A stretch of DNA of 9,725 bases from Actinobacteria bacterium 13_1_40CM_66_12 (GTDB lineage Bacteria; Chloroflexota; Dormibacteria; Dormibacterales; Dormibacteraceae), in assembly GCA_001917895.1 (NCBI GenBank), contig MNEW01000017.1:1-9725 (forward strand), read 5' to 3'. Below the pieces are notes generated by a model. That model ran no database searches and was not told where the DNA came from. It saw nothing but the letters and a program-made list of their open reading frames with translations. Below, in pieces: positions 1 through 6,489 of the stretch. The position numbers and the translations under genes were made by a program. Within the stretch, counting starts at the first letter, position 1. Each line of letters opens with the position of its first letter.

Positions 1-795
1 CGGGTCAGCCGCTCGCGTGATAGCGGCATCACCGACCTCGAGTTTCTTCGGTTCTTTCCGTTCATCCGGCATTTCGGCGCCGTCGTCCTATACCACTCGC
101 TGCGGTCGATCGAGGGACTGCGTCACGTCTCAGCGGACCTCGAAAGTCTCGACATCGGTGCGACAAAACACAAGCTCGATCTAACAGTCCTCGGGCGGTT
201 CTCCGGACTCAAGTCCCTGACGCTCGAAGGGCAGACCAAAGGCATCGCCACAATTTCGAAGCTGACCGCGCTCGAAGACTTGACGCTCCGGTCGATAACG
301 CTGCCGGACCTCTCGCTGCTGCTGCCGATGACTGGCCTTCGCGCGCTAGATATAAAGCTCGGTGGGACCAGGGACTTGAGCCTGCTGCCGAGAATCAGAA
401 CGTTGGAGTACCTCGAGCTGTGGATGGTGAAGGGGCTGACAGATCTCTCCGCGATCGGCCAGCTGCCGTACCTGCGCTACCTGTTCCTGCAAGCCCTTCG
501 ACGAGTAGAGACGCTGCCCGACCTCAGCATGGACAAGGAGTTGCGACGCATTTACATCGAGACGCTCAAGGGACTGCGTGACCTGCGGCCTCTGGCGACC
601 GCGCCAGCGCTCGAACAGCTTCTGCTGATTGATATGCGGCACCTCCAGCCGAAAGACCTCAGGCCCCTCGTCGGCCTTCCGAACCTCAAAGGCGTTACGG
701 CCGGCTTGGGCAGCAAACGCAAGAACGATGCGGCCGAGGCTTTGCTACAGCTGCCAGAGACAACATGGCTGAATGGCGGCTGGCGAGAGGTTTAG
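1..795 (+). CDS. Leucine-rich-repeat protein, 5' end outside the window
   Basis: The frame is open from base 1 to TAG at 793-795, giving 264 visible residues. The ATG at 280 is internal, because LRR-type coding continues upstream of it without a stop; the true start lies left of the window. Repeats of about 21-24 residues with regularly spaced leucines run through most of it, for example FSGLKSLTLEG, LTALEDLTLRS, RTLEYLELWMVKGLTDL and LPYLRYLFLQAL. The last 30 residues lose the pattern. No signal peptide or membrane segment is seen in the visible part, so a cytosolic protein-interaction solenoid is likely. I remember similar proteins from several high-GC bacteria but know of no assigned function. 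Its stop is only 4 nt from the stop of the convergent HNH gene, so there is no room for a terminator between them. Confidence 0.85.
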   Translation, partial: RVSRSRDSGITDLEFLRFFPFIRHFGAVVLYHSLRSIEGLRHVSADLESLDIGATKHKLDLTVLGRFSGLKSLTLEGQTKGIATISKLTALEDLTLRSITLPDLSLLLPMTGLRALDIKLGGTRDLSLLPRIRTLEYLELWMVKGLTDLSAIGQLPYLRYLFLQALRRVETLPDLSMDKELRRIYIETLKGLRDLRPLATAPALEQLLLIDMRHLQPKDLRPLVGLPNLKGVTAGLGSKRKNDAAEALLQLPETTWLNGGWREV

Positions 796-799
796 CGGC

Positions 800-2005
800 C
801 TACGCGGCCCAGCGCACTCCGGGTCCTCGCGCTCGTCTCATGACAACACGGTGTGGCGGAAGGAAGCGAAACTCGCGTCCGGCCTTGATCACCTGCCAGC
901 CGCCCTCATGCACCAGCCGATGGTGGTAGTAGCAGAGCAAGACCTCGTTGGCGATGTTGTTTGGTCCCCCTCGCGCCCAGGCGACGATGTGATGCGGGTT
1001 CGTCCAGTTGACCGGCCGGTCGCAACCATGGAAGCGGCAACCACGATCCCGCACTCGCAGCGCCCTTCGCCTCGGCGCCGAGTTGACTCGCGTCGCCCGA
1101 CCGACGTCGATGACCATCGAGTCAGCCAGCAGAACGCGCGAGATCGTGGAATCGCAGGCAATGCGCTGCAGCGTCCTGGTGGAGATCGGCAGCGAGAGCT
1201 CCAGGTCCGCCGGCGGAGCACCAACCTCATTCTTCAGGCCTTCCAACGTGGTCGTGAGGTTGATGTGCGGACGGACTCCGTTGCGCCGCGGCAGCGTGCC
1301 CTGGTTCATGGCGTGCTGAACCAATTCGATGACGGCGTCATGCATACGCTGGGAATGGATGCGTTCGTCTTCCGGACCTCGCCTCTTGGCCAGGGAGTCG
1401 AGCGCCGTCTTCAGCGCCGCTCCGCATTCGGGGTCGAGGATGCCGTCGACCGCAAACATGCCGTCCGACATCAAGCTGATGTGGAAGCGGCGGCGCAGGT
1501 AGTTCTCCTCCGCCTCGGTGAAGAAGCCGTCAGGGTCGGCGGCATGCCGCGCCACTCTGCACAACATGCGGAGGTGAAAGACCGAGAACCGGCGGGCGTA
1601 GTCGAGCATCTCCTCCTCGTCGAAGAGATCTCGCTTCTCGCCGAGCTGGTCGCGCAGATGGCAGAGGACCGACGCCGACTGGTAGCCGATCTCGCCCGAG
1701 CTCAAAGCCGCGGCGACTTTGGTCAGAGACTGCAGCTGTTCGCCGACGCAAAGCCGGTCGGCGGCTGAGGTCACCGACATCGCGCAGGTGCGGCTGATCC
1801 AGGAGGCGGCGGTGATGTTGCCCTCGACGAGGTGATCGCCACGCTTCTGTGCGCGCCTCACGACCGAAGAGAACTCGCCCTCCAGAGCGTCGATGGCGGC
1901 GCGCAAGCGTTTCGGATCGTCGTCGCCACTGTCGAGCTCGCGAGCCTGAAACTCGCGAATCGCTGCCTCTAGTTTCGAGAGGGGTGTGCCCCCTTCCCCC
2001 TGCAT
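800..2005 (-). CDS. DUF222/13E12-family HNH endonuclease
   Basis: A 401-residue protein with the usual two-part layout of this family. Residues about 25-310 form a mostly helical DUF222 region (ITAASWISRTCAMS near 64-77). Residues about 315-370 form a C-terminal HNH nuclease: zinc-type Cys323 and Cys328 in RGCRFHGC, the HH pair 338-339, GG at 346-347, Asn353, Cys358 and HH 361-362. All expected HNH core residues are present, so it looks catalytically intact. The family is abundant in Actinomycetota (mycobacterial 13E12 repeat proteins), with a poorly known role in DNA cleavage or mobility. The ATG at 2005 has no Shine-Dalgarno. Instead a good promoter ends 6 nt upstream, which predicts a leaderless mRNA and supports this start. 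A LexA-like palindrome in that promoter suggests SOS control. The antisense 331-codon ORF over it is a GC-rich shadow. Confidence 0.9.
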   Translation of the reverse strand: MQGEGGTPLSKLEAAIREFQARELDSGDDDPKRLRAAIDALEGEFSSVVRRAQKRGDHLVEGNITAASWISRTCAMSVTSAADRLCVGEQLQSLTKVAAALSSGEIGYQSASVLCHLRDQLGEKRDLFDEEEMLDYARRFSVFHLRMLCRVARHAADPDGFFTEAEENYLRRRFHISLMSDGMFAVDGILDPECGAALKTALDSLAKRRGPEDERIHSQRMHDAVIELVQHAMNQGTLPRRNGVRPHINLTTTLEGLKNEVGAPPADLELSLPISTRTLQRIACDSTISRVLLADSMVIDVGRATRVNSAPRRRALRVRDRGCRFHGCDRPVNWTNPHHIVAWARGGPNNIANEVLLCYYHHRLVHEGGWQVIKAGREFRFLPPHRVVMRRARGPGVRWAA

Positions 2006-2011
2006 GAAAGA

Positions 2012-2040
2012 AGTATACCAAACATCTGTTTGGAGTTCAA
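2012..2040 (-). promoter_or_regulatory. HNH gene promoter with LexA-like operator, leaderless
   Basis: Read on the minus strand, TTGAAC (2040-2035) is followed by exactly 17 nt and then TATACT (2017-2012). These match the sigma-70/sigma-A consensus at 4 of 6 and 5 of 6 positions. The spacer contains CCAAACA-GA-TGTTTGG (2033-2018), a perfect inverted repeat with 7-bp arms. It resembles the Gram-positive and mycobacterial SOS box (CGAAC-N4-GTTCG) with A/T in place of G/C at one symmetric position. Six nt separate the -10 from the ATG, which puts +1 on the A of the start codon. A repressor bound here would block RNA polymerase directly. The promoter call is strong; LexA as the regulator is inference. 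Confidence 0.65.
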
Positions 2041-2165
2041 TACGTTAACACCCCACATGGCTGAAAACCACCAAGCCTGATCCAAACTCCCTTTTTCGCA
2101 GTCCGTCTTACAAAAGACTCACTGCGGCAGTACGACCGTCTGACACCGCTCCTCGAATGTGAGCA

Positions 2166-2184
2166 TCGACCCACAAAGGGTCGA
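2166..2184 (+). repeat. Inverted repeat upstream of the secreted-protein gene
   Basis: TCGACCC (2166-2172), the spacer ACAAA, then GGGTCGA (2178-2184): a perfect 7-bp inverted repeat. It ends 14 nt before the GAGGAG ribosome-binding site (2199-2204) of the gene at 2211. It could be an mRNA hairpin in the 5' leader or an operator. A weak CTGACA at 2140-2145 might be a -35, which would put the repeat at the -10/+1 region, but no convincing -10 follows. The rest of the 205-nt gap between the divergent genes (2006-2210) shows only the HNH promoter and a shorter repeat, GTCTT-N4-AAGAC, at 2105-2118. Confidence 0.5.
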
Positions 2185-2210
2185 AATCACAAGGAAACGA
2201 GGAGACCGAC

Positions 2211-2666
2211 ATGAATCCGTTTGCAGCACTCGCAGTCAAGACTTTTGGCGCCGGCACCGCCGCCGCGCTGATCAGCTTGGGCGTCGCCGGCGGCCTGGCG
2301 CAGGCCGCATCGCCCACCCCGAACCCATCGCCGGCGGCATCCACCAACCCGACCAAACCCGACCCGCACAAGGACCGCCGCGTGATCCTGGCGGCGGTCT
2401 TCGAGTCTGAGGCCGACGTCCTCCACATCACGCCCGCGCAGCTTCGTGAGGATCTGAGGCAAGGCCAGAAGGTTTCGGATCTGGCCAAGGACCACGGCGT
2501 GGCCAAAGACCAGTTCGCCGCCAAGCTGACTGATGTCCTCAAGCCGCGCCTGGAGACGCTCGTCGACAAGAAGGAGATCACGCAGGCGCAGGCCGACAGG
2601 GTCCTAGACCGGATTTCGAAGGGCTACATCCCGTTCTGGGACGGCATCCACCACCACAAGAAGTAG
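2211..2666 (+). CDS. Small secreted helical protein, unknown function
   Basis: 151 residues, starting at ATG behind a strong GAGGAG ribosome-binding site with a 6-nt spacer. Residues 1-32 form a Sec-type signal peptide with an Ala/Leu/Gly-rich core and a likely signal peptidase I cut near AQA-A (32/33). Residues about 34-55 are a Pro/Ser/Thr/Asn-rich linker. Residues about 56-138 are a mostly helical domain of the kind '..ITPAQLREDLRQGQKVSDLA..HGV...', ending with KKEITQAQADRVLDRI. This arrangement, a helix with 'G-x-S-x-x-x-L-A' and then 'lt-qA', is familiar from unnamed exported proteins of Gram-positive and Chloroflexota-like bacteria. No catalytic residues stand out. The tail is His/Lys-rich (HHHKK). 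Expected to act outside the membrane or bound to the wall; role unknown. Confidence 0.85.
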   Translation: MNPFAALAVKTFGAGTAAALISLGVAGGLAQAASPTPNPSPAASTNPTKPDPHKDRRVILAAVFESEADVLHITPAQLREDLRQGQKVSDLAKDHGVAKDQFAAKLTDVLKPRLETLVDKKEITQAQADRVLDRISKGYIPFWDGIHHHKK

Positions 2667-2685
2667 CCGGCTGCTGCTCCCCATC

Positions 2686-2733
2686 CGGCCGGCTCGCTTC
2701 GCGGGCCGGCCGACCTCCCCCATAGCGGGGAGG
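2686..2733. terminator. Tandem hairpins, likely bidirectional terminator
   Basis: Two adjacent GC-rich hairpins lie between convergent stops. The first (2686-2712) begins CGGCCGGC and ends GCCGGCCG; it can form up to 12 pairs, including one G-T, around a TTC loop. The second (2714-2733) is CCTCCCC, a 6-nt loop, GGGGAGG. Neither has a long T-run, although the + strand continues into a modestly T-rich AATTTCATTTATT. The site fits termination of the secreted-protein gene (+) and of rsgA (-). The latter stops at 2740-2742, 7 nt from the second hairpin. Confidence 0.65.
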
Positions 2734-2739
2734 CGAATT

Positions 2740-3810
2740 TCATTTATTGCCGATCAGCCGGGACCGAACCTTGTTGTCGACGGCGATCTGCTTCCACTTA
2801 CGACGCTCTTCGGAGCGCATGCGCGCGTCGCTCCGAGCCGCCACCGCGCGCAGCTCTCGCTGGAGCTTGCGGTAGCTCTCCAGGCGCGCGGCATCCAGCT
2901 CGCCCCTGTCGATCGCGGCATTGATCGCGCAGCCGGGCTCGCTGCGATGCTCGCAATCATTGAAGCGGCACTGCCGCGCGACCTCCTCGACGTCTTCGAA
3001 CAGGTTCTCGAGAGCCTCTTCGCCCTTCCACAGCTGCGCTTCGCGCAGCCCAGGCGTGTCGATGATCATCCCGCCTCTCGGAAGCTGGATGAGCTCACGG
3101 TGGCTCGTCATATGGCGCCCTTCGCCGGAGCGATGCACGGTGCGCGTCTTCATGACCTCGGCGCCCGCCATGCGGTTGATGAGCGTCGACTTGCCGGCGC
3201 CTGACGGGCCGAGGAGGACGCCGGTGCGTGCGGGCTGCAGCAGCTCTGCCAGAGCGTCGACTCCCTCGCCTGTGATCGCGCTTGTGACCACCACGGCCGT
3301 GCCGATCGCGGCAGCCTCGAGCTCTGATCGCAAGTCGTCCGGAGATGCAGCCATATCCGACTTGGTCAGCACGACGACCGGCAGCGCTCCGCTCTGCCAC
3401 GCCATCGTCAGGTACCGCTCGATGCGCCGTGCATTCACGTCCTGCGCGGACGCGACCACGAAGGCGATGTCGACATTCGCGGCAAGCACCTGCTCTTTGC
3501 TCTCGACCCATGCGACCTTGCGCGAGAAAGCAGTCTTGCGCTCGACCCAGCCATGGATGGTCCCGACCGGCTCGCGATGGCGCAGCGCCACCCAGTCGCC
3601 CACAGCCGGCAGCTGGCCACCGTCATTCCGCAAATGGCGGCCGGCAGCAGCGCGAAGCGATTCCTCGCCGTCGTGCAGCAGGTATTCCGCGCCGAAATCC
3701 GCGATGACGCGCGCGGGCGCGTATCCCTCGCGGGCGAACAGCGCGAAACGTTCGTGAAACCAGTCATCCCAGCCCAACAACGAGAGCTGGGAGGCGAATT
3801 GAAGCGGCAA
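2740..3810 (-). CDS. rsgA: Ribosome small-subunit-dependent GTPase RsgA (YjeQ)
   Basis: 356 residues, the normal length for this circularly permuted GTPase, which helps late maturation of the 30S subunit. An OB-fold region spans about 25-95. The G motifs come in the permuted order: G4 TKSD 149-152, G5 TSA 176-178, G1 GPSGAGKST 201-209, G3 DTPG 251-254. The zinc knuckle C-x4-C-x-H-x5-C follows at Cys281, Cys286, His288 and Cys294, then a basic C-terminal helix. The chosen start is TTG at 3810-3808, preceded by GGAGG (3823-3819) with an 8-nt spacer. The frame stays open further upstream to about 3914 but contains no ATG, GTG or TTG there. A promoter (3966-3994) and a short upstream ORF (3872-3931) precede it. 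It ends at the tandem-hairpin terminator. Confidence 0.95.
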   Translation of the reverse strand: MPLQFASQLSLLGWDDWFHERFALFAREGYAPARVIADFGAEYLLHDGEESLRAAAGRHLRNDGGQLPAVGDWVALRHREPVGTIHGWVERKTAFSRKVAWVESKEQVLAANVDIAFVVASAQDVNARRIERYLTMAWQSGALPVVVLTKSDMAASPDDLRSELEAAAIGTAVVVTSAITGEGVDALAELLQPARTGVLLGPSGAGKSTLINRMAGAEVMKTRTVHRSGEGRHMTSHRELIQLPRGGMIIDTPGLREAQLWKGEEALENLFEDVEEVARQCRFNDCEHRSEPGCAINAAIDRGELDAARLESYRKLQRELRAVAARSDARMRSEERRKWKQIAVDNKVRSRLIGNK

Positions 3811-3838
3811 CTCGAAGTCCTCCGGATGAACACGATCA

Positions 3839-3858
3839 GGCGGAACAGTCGGTCCGCC
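3839..3858 (-). repeat. Hairpin in the rsgA leader
   Basis: On the minus strand GGCGGA (3858-3853), an 8-nt loop and TCCGCC (3844-3839) form a perfect 6-bp stem. It sits between the stop of the upstream ORF and the rsgA ribosome-binding site (3823-3819). Further stems are possible in the same leader: GGAGC...GCTCC around the upstream ORF's stop, and CGGCC-GTC-GGCCG within it. Such stems are easily formed by chance in GC-rich DNA. Confidence 0.35.
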
Positions 3859-3871
3859 CGGGACGGAGGAG

Positions 3872-3931
3872 CTAGAGGCTTGCTCCGGAGGCGGCCGACG
3901 GCCGGGAAACGTTCATTTCGTTTACAACCAT
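3872..3931 (-). CDS. Putative 19-codon leader ORF upstream of rsgA
   Basis: An ATG (3931-3929) is preceded by AAGGAGGT (3945-3938), a full match to the 16S anti-Shine-Dalgarno, with a 6-nt spacer. The ORF encodes MVVNEMNVSRPSAASGASL and ends at TAG (3874-3872), 61 nt before the rsgA TTG. It would be the first cistron of the rsgA transcript if the promoter at 3966-3994 is right. A leader peptide or translational regulator is possible. The other reading is that it is the true N-terminus of RsgA, separated by a frameshift: the rsgA frame lies +1 relative to it and is open across the gap, encoding a Pro/Ser-rich stretch. The initiation signal is clear; the function is unknown. Confidence 0.45.
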   Translation of the reverse strand: MVVNEMNVSRPSAASGASL

Positions 3932-3965
3932 CGAACTACCTCCTTCGTTTGATACGCGAGGCGAC

Positions 3966-3994
3966 AGCCTATCACGAGCCGGATCAGTTGTCAG
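3966..3994 (-). promoter_or_regulatory. Predicted rsgA promoter
   Basis: On the minus strand CTGACA (3994-3989; 5 of 6 to TTGACA), a 17-nt spacer and TAGGCT (3971-3966; TAnnnT type), with TGA directly before the -10 as an extended -10. Predicted +1 is near 3959, about 28 nt before the upstream ORF's ATG. The -35 begins 7 nt past the stop of the enoyl-CoA hydratase gene, so rsgA probably has its own transcript as well as any read-through. Confidence 0.5.
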
Positions 3995-4000
3995 TCGCGA

Positions 4001-4783
4001 TTACCTGCTCTTGAACTCCGGTTTGCGCTTCTCCTTGAAAGCCTTGATCCCTTCGTCCGCATCCTCGGACACGAACACGCGCCCAATCGCCTCGCGCTCG
4101 ATGGCCGCTCCGACATCGAACGGCGCGCCGTAACCGAGCGTCATCGAGAGCTTCGCGTGGCCGATCGCCACGCCCGGGCCAGAGGCAAGCTTGGCCGCGT
4201 ACTCGATCGCGGCCGCGCGGCACGACGCGGCATCCGGAAAGAGTTGGTCGACGATGCCCAGGTCCTTGGCGGCGGCAGGGCCCATCGTTTTCGCGTTGGC
4301 GATCAGGTCCATCGCCTTGGGCAGGCCGACCAGGCGGGGAAGGCGCTGGGTGCCGCCCGATCCCGGGAACAATCCAAGGTTCACCTCCGGCAGCCCGATC
4401 TGGTACGAACCGTCGGCGGCGAAACGGAGGTCGCATGCGAGGGCCAGCTCGAGCCCGCCGCCCAGGCAGTGGCCGGCTATGGCGGCGATGAACACCAGCG
4501 GCGTGTTCTCCATCTTTCGAAAGGTCTCGTGCGCCAGGAGCGCGAGCATGAAGCGCGAGCGCGGCGTACCCGATGCAAACACACCCACGTCGGCTCCGGC
4601 CGAGAAGAACTTTTCGGCCGCGCTGGTCACGACCAGCGCGGACTTGATGCCCAGATCGACGCGCGCCTCGTCGATGGCGCTCGCAAACTCCCTCAAGAAT
4701 GCGTAGTCATACGAGTTCGCCGGCGGACGGTCGAGCACGATGATTCCAACGGCGCCTTCCTTCTCCAGCCTGACACCTGACAT
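4001..4783 (-). CDS. Enoyl-CoA hydratase/isomerase (crotonase family)
   Basis: 260 residues, the usual crotonase length. The oxyanion-hole segments are FSAGAD (60-65) and GHCLGGG (104-110). Both catalytic glutamates of true hydratases are present: Glu112 in [11 protein letters not shown] and Glu133 in LPEVNLG, followed by [12 protein letters not shown]. The C-terminus has the typical [21 protein letters not shown]. Expected to hydrate trans-2-enoyl-CoA to 3-hydroxyacyl-CoA in beta-oxidation or a related acyl-CoA pathway in the cytosol; the exact substrate cannot be read. The ATG at 4783 is chosen over the much longer open frame upstream because AGGAGG precedes it with an 8-nt spacer and the family homology begins there. 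It is divergent from the aldehyde dehydrogenase across 45 bp. Confidence 0.93.
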   Translation of the reverse strand: MSGVRLEKEGAVGIIVLDRPPANSYDYAFLREFASAIDEARVDLGIKSALVVTSAAEKFFSAGADVGVFASGTPRSRFMLALLAHETFRKMENTPLVFIAAIAGHCLGGGLELALACDLRFAADGSYQIGLPEVNLGLFPGSGGTQRLPRLVGLPKAMDLIANAKTMGPAAAKDLGIVDQLFPDAASCRAAAIEYAAKLASGPGVAIGHAKLSMTLGYGAPFDVGAAIEREAIGRVFVSEDADEGIKAFKEKRKPEFKSR

Positions 4784-4828
4784 GTGCTCACCCTCCTGAC
4801 AAGTCGGTCGACTCGATAATAAGTAGCT
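4784..4828. promoter_or_regulatory. Divergent control region with overlapping -10-like elements
   Basis: This 45-bp gap must hold both divergent promoters. The + strand has GATAAT (4815-4820), 8 nt before the aldehyde dehydrogenase ATG. The minus strand has TATTAT (4821-4816), which would start the hydratase mRNA about 26 nt before its ATG. Both are 5 of 6 to TATAAT and overlap in one AT patch. No good -35 accompanies either. An inverted repeat AGTCG-GT-CGACT (4802-4813) lies beside them, and a perfect 12-bp palindrome CGATGATCATCG (4836-4847) lies in the first dehydrogenase codons. A shared regulator is possible but not shown. Confidence 0.4.
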
Positions 4829-6259
4829 ATGGCAACGATGATCATCGAAAACGAGCGGACGAAGGCTGCTTCCGGAAAGACGTATGAGGTCCGCAACCCC
4901 GCCACGGGCGAGGTCGTGGACGAGGTTCCCGCCGGCGGCGCGCCCGATGTCGACAAGGCCGCGCAGGCGGCCGCCAAGGCCTTCAAGAGCTGGTCCAAGC
5001 TTGCACCAGCGAAGCGCGCCGAGATCCTGCACAAGGCGGCGAGGCACATGCTCGGCAAGGTCGAGGAGATCGCGCCGATCCTGACCAAGGAGCAGGGCAA
5101 GACCCTGCTCGAGTCGAGGCTCGAAGCCCAGCGGTTCGGCGAGAACATCGCCTGGTTCGCCGACCTCGCCGACAAGATCCACGGCGAGCACGTCTCGCTG
5201 CCCGACACCACCACTTACGGGCTGGTCGTCCGGCGGCCCATCGGCGTCACCGGGGCGATCGTTCCGTGGAACTTCCCGCTGACGCTGGCGGCCAACAAGG
5301 TGGCGCCGTCGATCGCCGCCGGCAACACGGTCGTCCTCAAGCCCGCGAGCACCACGCCGCTGGCGACGCTGGCGTGCATCGAGGCGCTCATCGAAGGCGG
5401 GCTGCCCGAAGGCGTCGTCAACGTCGTTCTGGGCGCGGCCACAGGGGAGGCGATCGTCGACCACCCGCTGATCCGCAAGATCGCGCTCACCGGCTCAACG
5501 CCGACAGGCAAGAAGGTGATGGCGCGCGCGGCCGAGGGTTTGAAGAAGATCACCCTCGAGCTCGGTGGCAGCGATCCCTGCATCGTGCTCGACGATGCCG
5601 ACCTCGAAGCCGCCGCCCGCGCAATCTCAGTCGGTCGGTTCTTCAACTGCGGCCAGGCCTGCCTTGCGGTCAAGCGCCTTTACATCCAGGAGGGCGCGTA
5701 CGACGCGCTGATGGAAAAGCTCATCGCCCGCGCCTCGAAGCTCAAGCCCGGCAATGGTCTCGACAAAGACAGCCGCATGGGTCCGATGCACACGGAAACG
5801 CAGCGCGCCGAGGTCGAGGCCCAGGTCAAGGACGCCGTCGATCGCGGTGCGAAGGTCTTGTTCGGCGGCGGCAGGCCGAAGGGCGCCGACTACGAGAAAG
5901 GGTGGTTCATCGAACCGACCATCCTCGAGAACGTTCCCGACGGCGCGCGCATGTGGACCGAGGAAGTGTTCGGGCCGGCCCTGCCGGTTCGGAAGATCAA
6001 AGACCTCGACGAGGGACTCCGGCTGGCCAACGACTCGCCTTTCGGGCTGGGCTCATCGATCTGGACCGCCAGCATGCCCGCCGCGCGCCGTGCGGTCGAC
6101 GAGCTCGAGGCCGGCTACACCTGGGTCAACGCCCTGCAGATCGCGCACGACGAGCTGCCCTTCGGCGGCACGAAGCAGTCGGGTTTCGGCAAGGAGCACG
6201 GTGTCGAGGCCTTCTACCAGTACACGGAGCAGAAGTCGATCGTCTACGGCGGTGTCTGA
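4829..6259 (+). CDS. NAD(P)-dependent aldehyde dehydrogenase, succinate-semialdehyde type
   Basis: 476 residues, full length for the ALDH superfamily. Catalytic Asn148 is in PWNFP, Glu244 in LELGGS and the nucleophile Cys278 in NCGQAC. Also present are the cofactor motifs KPAS (171-174), TGST (221-224) and EEVFGP (378-383). It would oxidise an aldehyde to the acid. A small residue (Ser174) rather than Glu after KPA resembles NADP-using GabD enzymes, so NADP is plausible. The overall look is closest to succinate-semialdehyde or medium-chain aldehyde dehydrogenases, but the substrate is not certain. The ATG at 4829 has no Shine-Dalgarno and may be leaderless or nearly so; an ATG at 4838 is an alternative. 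It is divergent from the enoyl-CoA hydratase and lies 35 nt before the small membrane protein gene on the same strand. Confidence 0.93.
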   Translation: MATMIIENERTKAASGKTYEVRNPATGEVVDEVPAGGAPDVDKAAQAAAKAFKSWSKLAPAKRAEILHKAARHMLGKVEEIAPILTKEQGKTLLESRLEAQRFGENIAWFADLADKIHGEHVSLPDTTTYGLVVRRPIGVTGAIVPWNFPLTLAANKVAPSIAAGNTVVLKPASTTPLATLACIEALIEGGLPEGVVNVVLGAATGEAIVDHPLIRKIALTGSTPTGKKVMARAAEGLKKITLELGGSDPCIVLDDADLEAAARAISVGRFFNCGQACLAVKRLYIQEGAYDALMEKLIARASKLKPGNGLDKDSRMGPMHTETQRAEVEAQVKDAVDRGAKVLFGGGRPKGADYEKGWFIEPTILENVPDGARMWTEEVFGPALPVRKIKDLDEGLRLANDSPFGLGSSIWTASMPAARRAVDELEAGYTWVNALQIAHDELPFGGTKQSGFGKEHGVEAFYQYTEQKSIVYGGV

Positions 6260-6294
6260 GAAATAGCGAGTAACCGCGCCCGGTACTGGTTGCC

Positions 6295-6489
6295 GTGAGA
6301 GCTGGAGCCGGTGTCATCGGAGTGCTGGTCGTGCTGGTGGGTGCGGTCTTTGCCGGCCAGGGGCTCGGCTACATCCCGGGCAGCTTCATGACCGGCGACA
6401 TGCACTGGTTCTGGATCGGGGGCGGCATGGTCGTGGTCGGGCTGGCGATCCTCGCCGCGACTTTGATCCGCCGCCCGAACAAGACCTAG
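6295..6489 (+). CDS. Small two-helix membrane protein, unknown function
   Basis: 64 residues from GTG. Two hydrophobic segments, about 5-24 and 38-58, flank a short loop with GLGYIPGSFMTGD; the C-terminus RRPNKT is basic, consistent with a cytoplasmic end. I recall similar small proteins with a '..PGSFMTG..W..IG..' core in Chloroflexota/Actinomycetota-like genomes, but no function. The frame is closed by TAA at 6271, and GTG 6295 is the only standard start after it. No ribosome-binding site is visible, so it may depend on the upstream aldehyde dehydrogenase transcript, which ends 35 nt before. Its TAG lies in the same CTAG as the stop of the convergent zinc-finger gene. Confidence 0.7.
   Translation: MRAGAGVIGVLVVLVGAVFAGQGLGYIPGSFMTGDMHWFWIGGGMVVVGLAILAATLIRRPNKT

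Noticed and set aside
773..1768. 331-codon plus-strand ORF
   Set aside because: It lies antisense to the DUF222-HNH gene, which has complete family motifs; the composition (Arg/Val/Asp-rich, no recognisable domain) is that of a GC-rich shadow frame.
2057..2080. Seven-codon ORF (MAENHQA) in the 2006-2210 gap
   Set aside because: No ribosome-binding site and too short to support.
2108..2581. 157-codon minus-strand ORF
   Set aside because: Antisense to the secreted-protein gene, which has a signal peptide, a strong ribosome-binding site and a helical domain; this frame has none of these.
4784..5464. N-terminal extension of the enoyl-CoA hydratase frame to 5464
   Set aside because: The open frame runs antisense through the aldehyde dehydrogenase. 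The crotonase fold begins at the ATG at 4783, which has its own AGGAGG.
5266..6273. 335-codon plus-strand ORF inside the aldehyde dehydrogenase
   Set aside because: Arg-rich off-frame translation of a gene with all ALDH catalytic residues in another frame.
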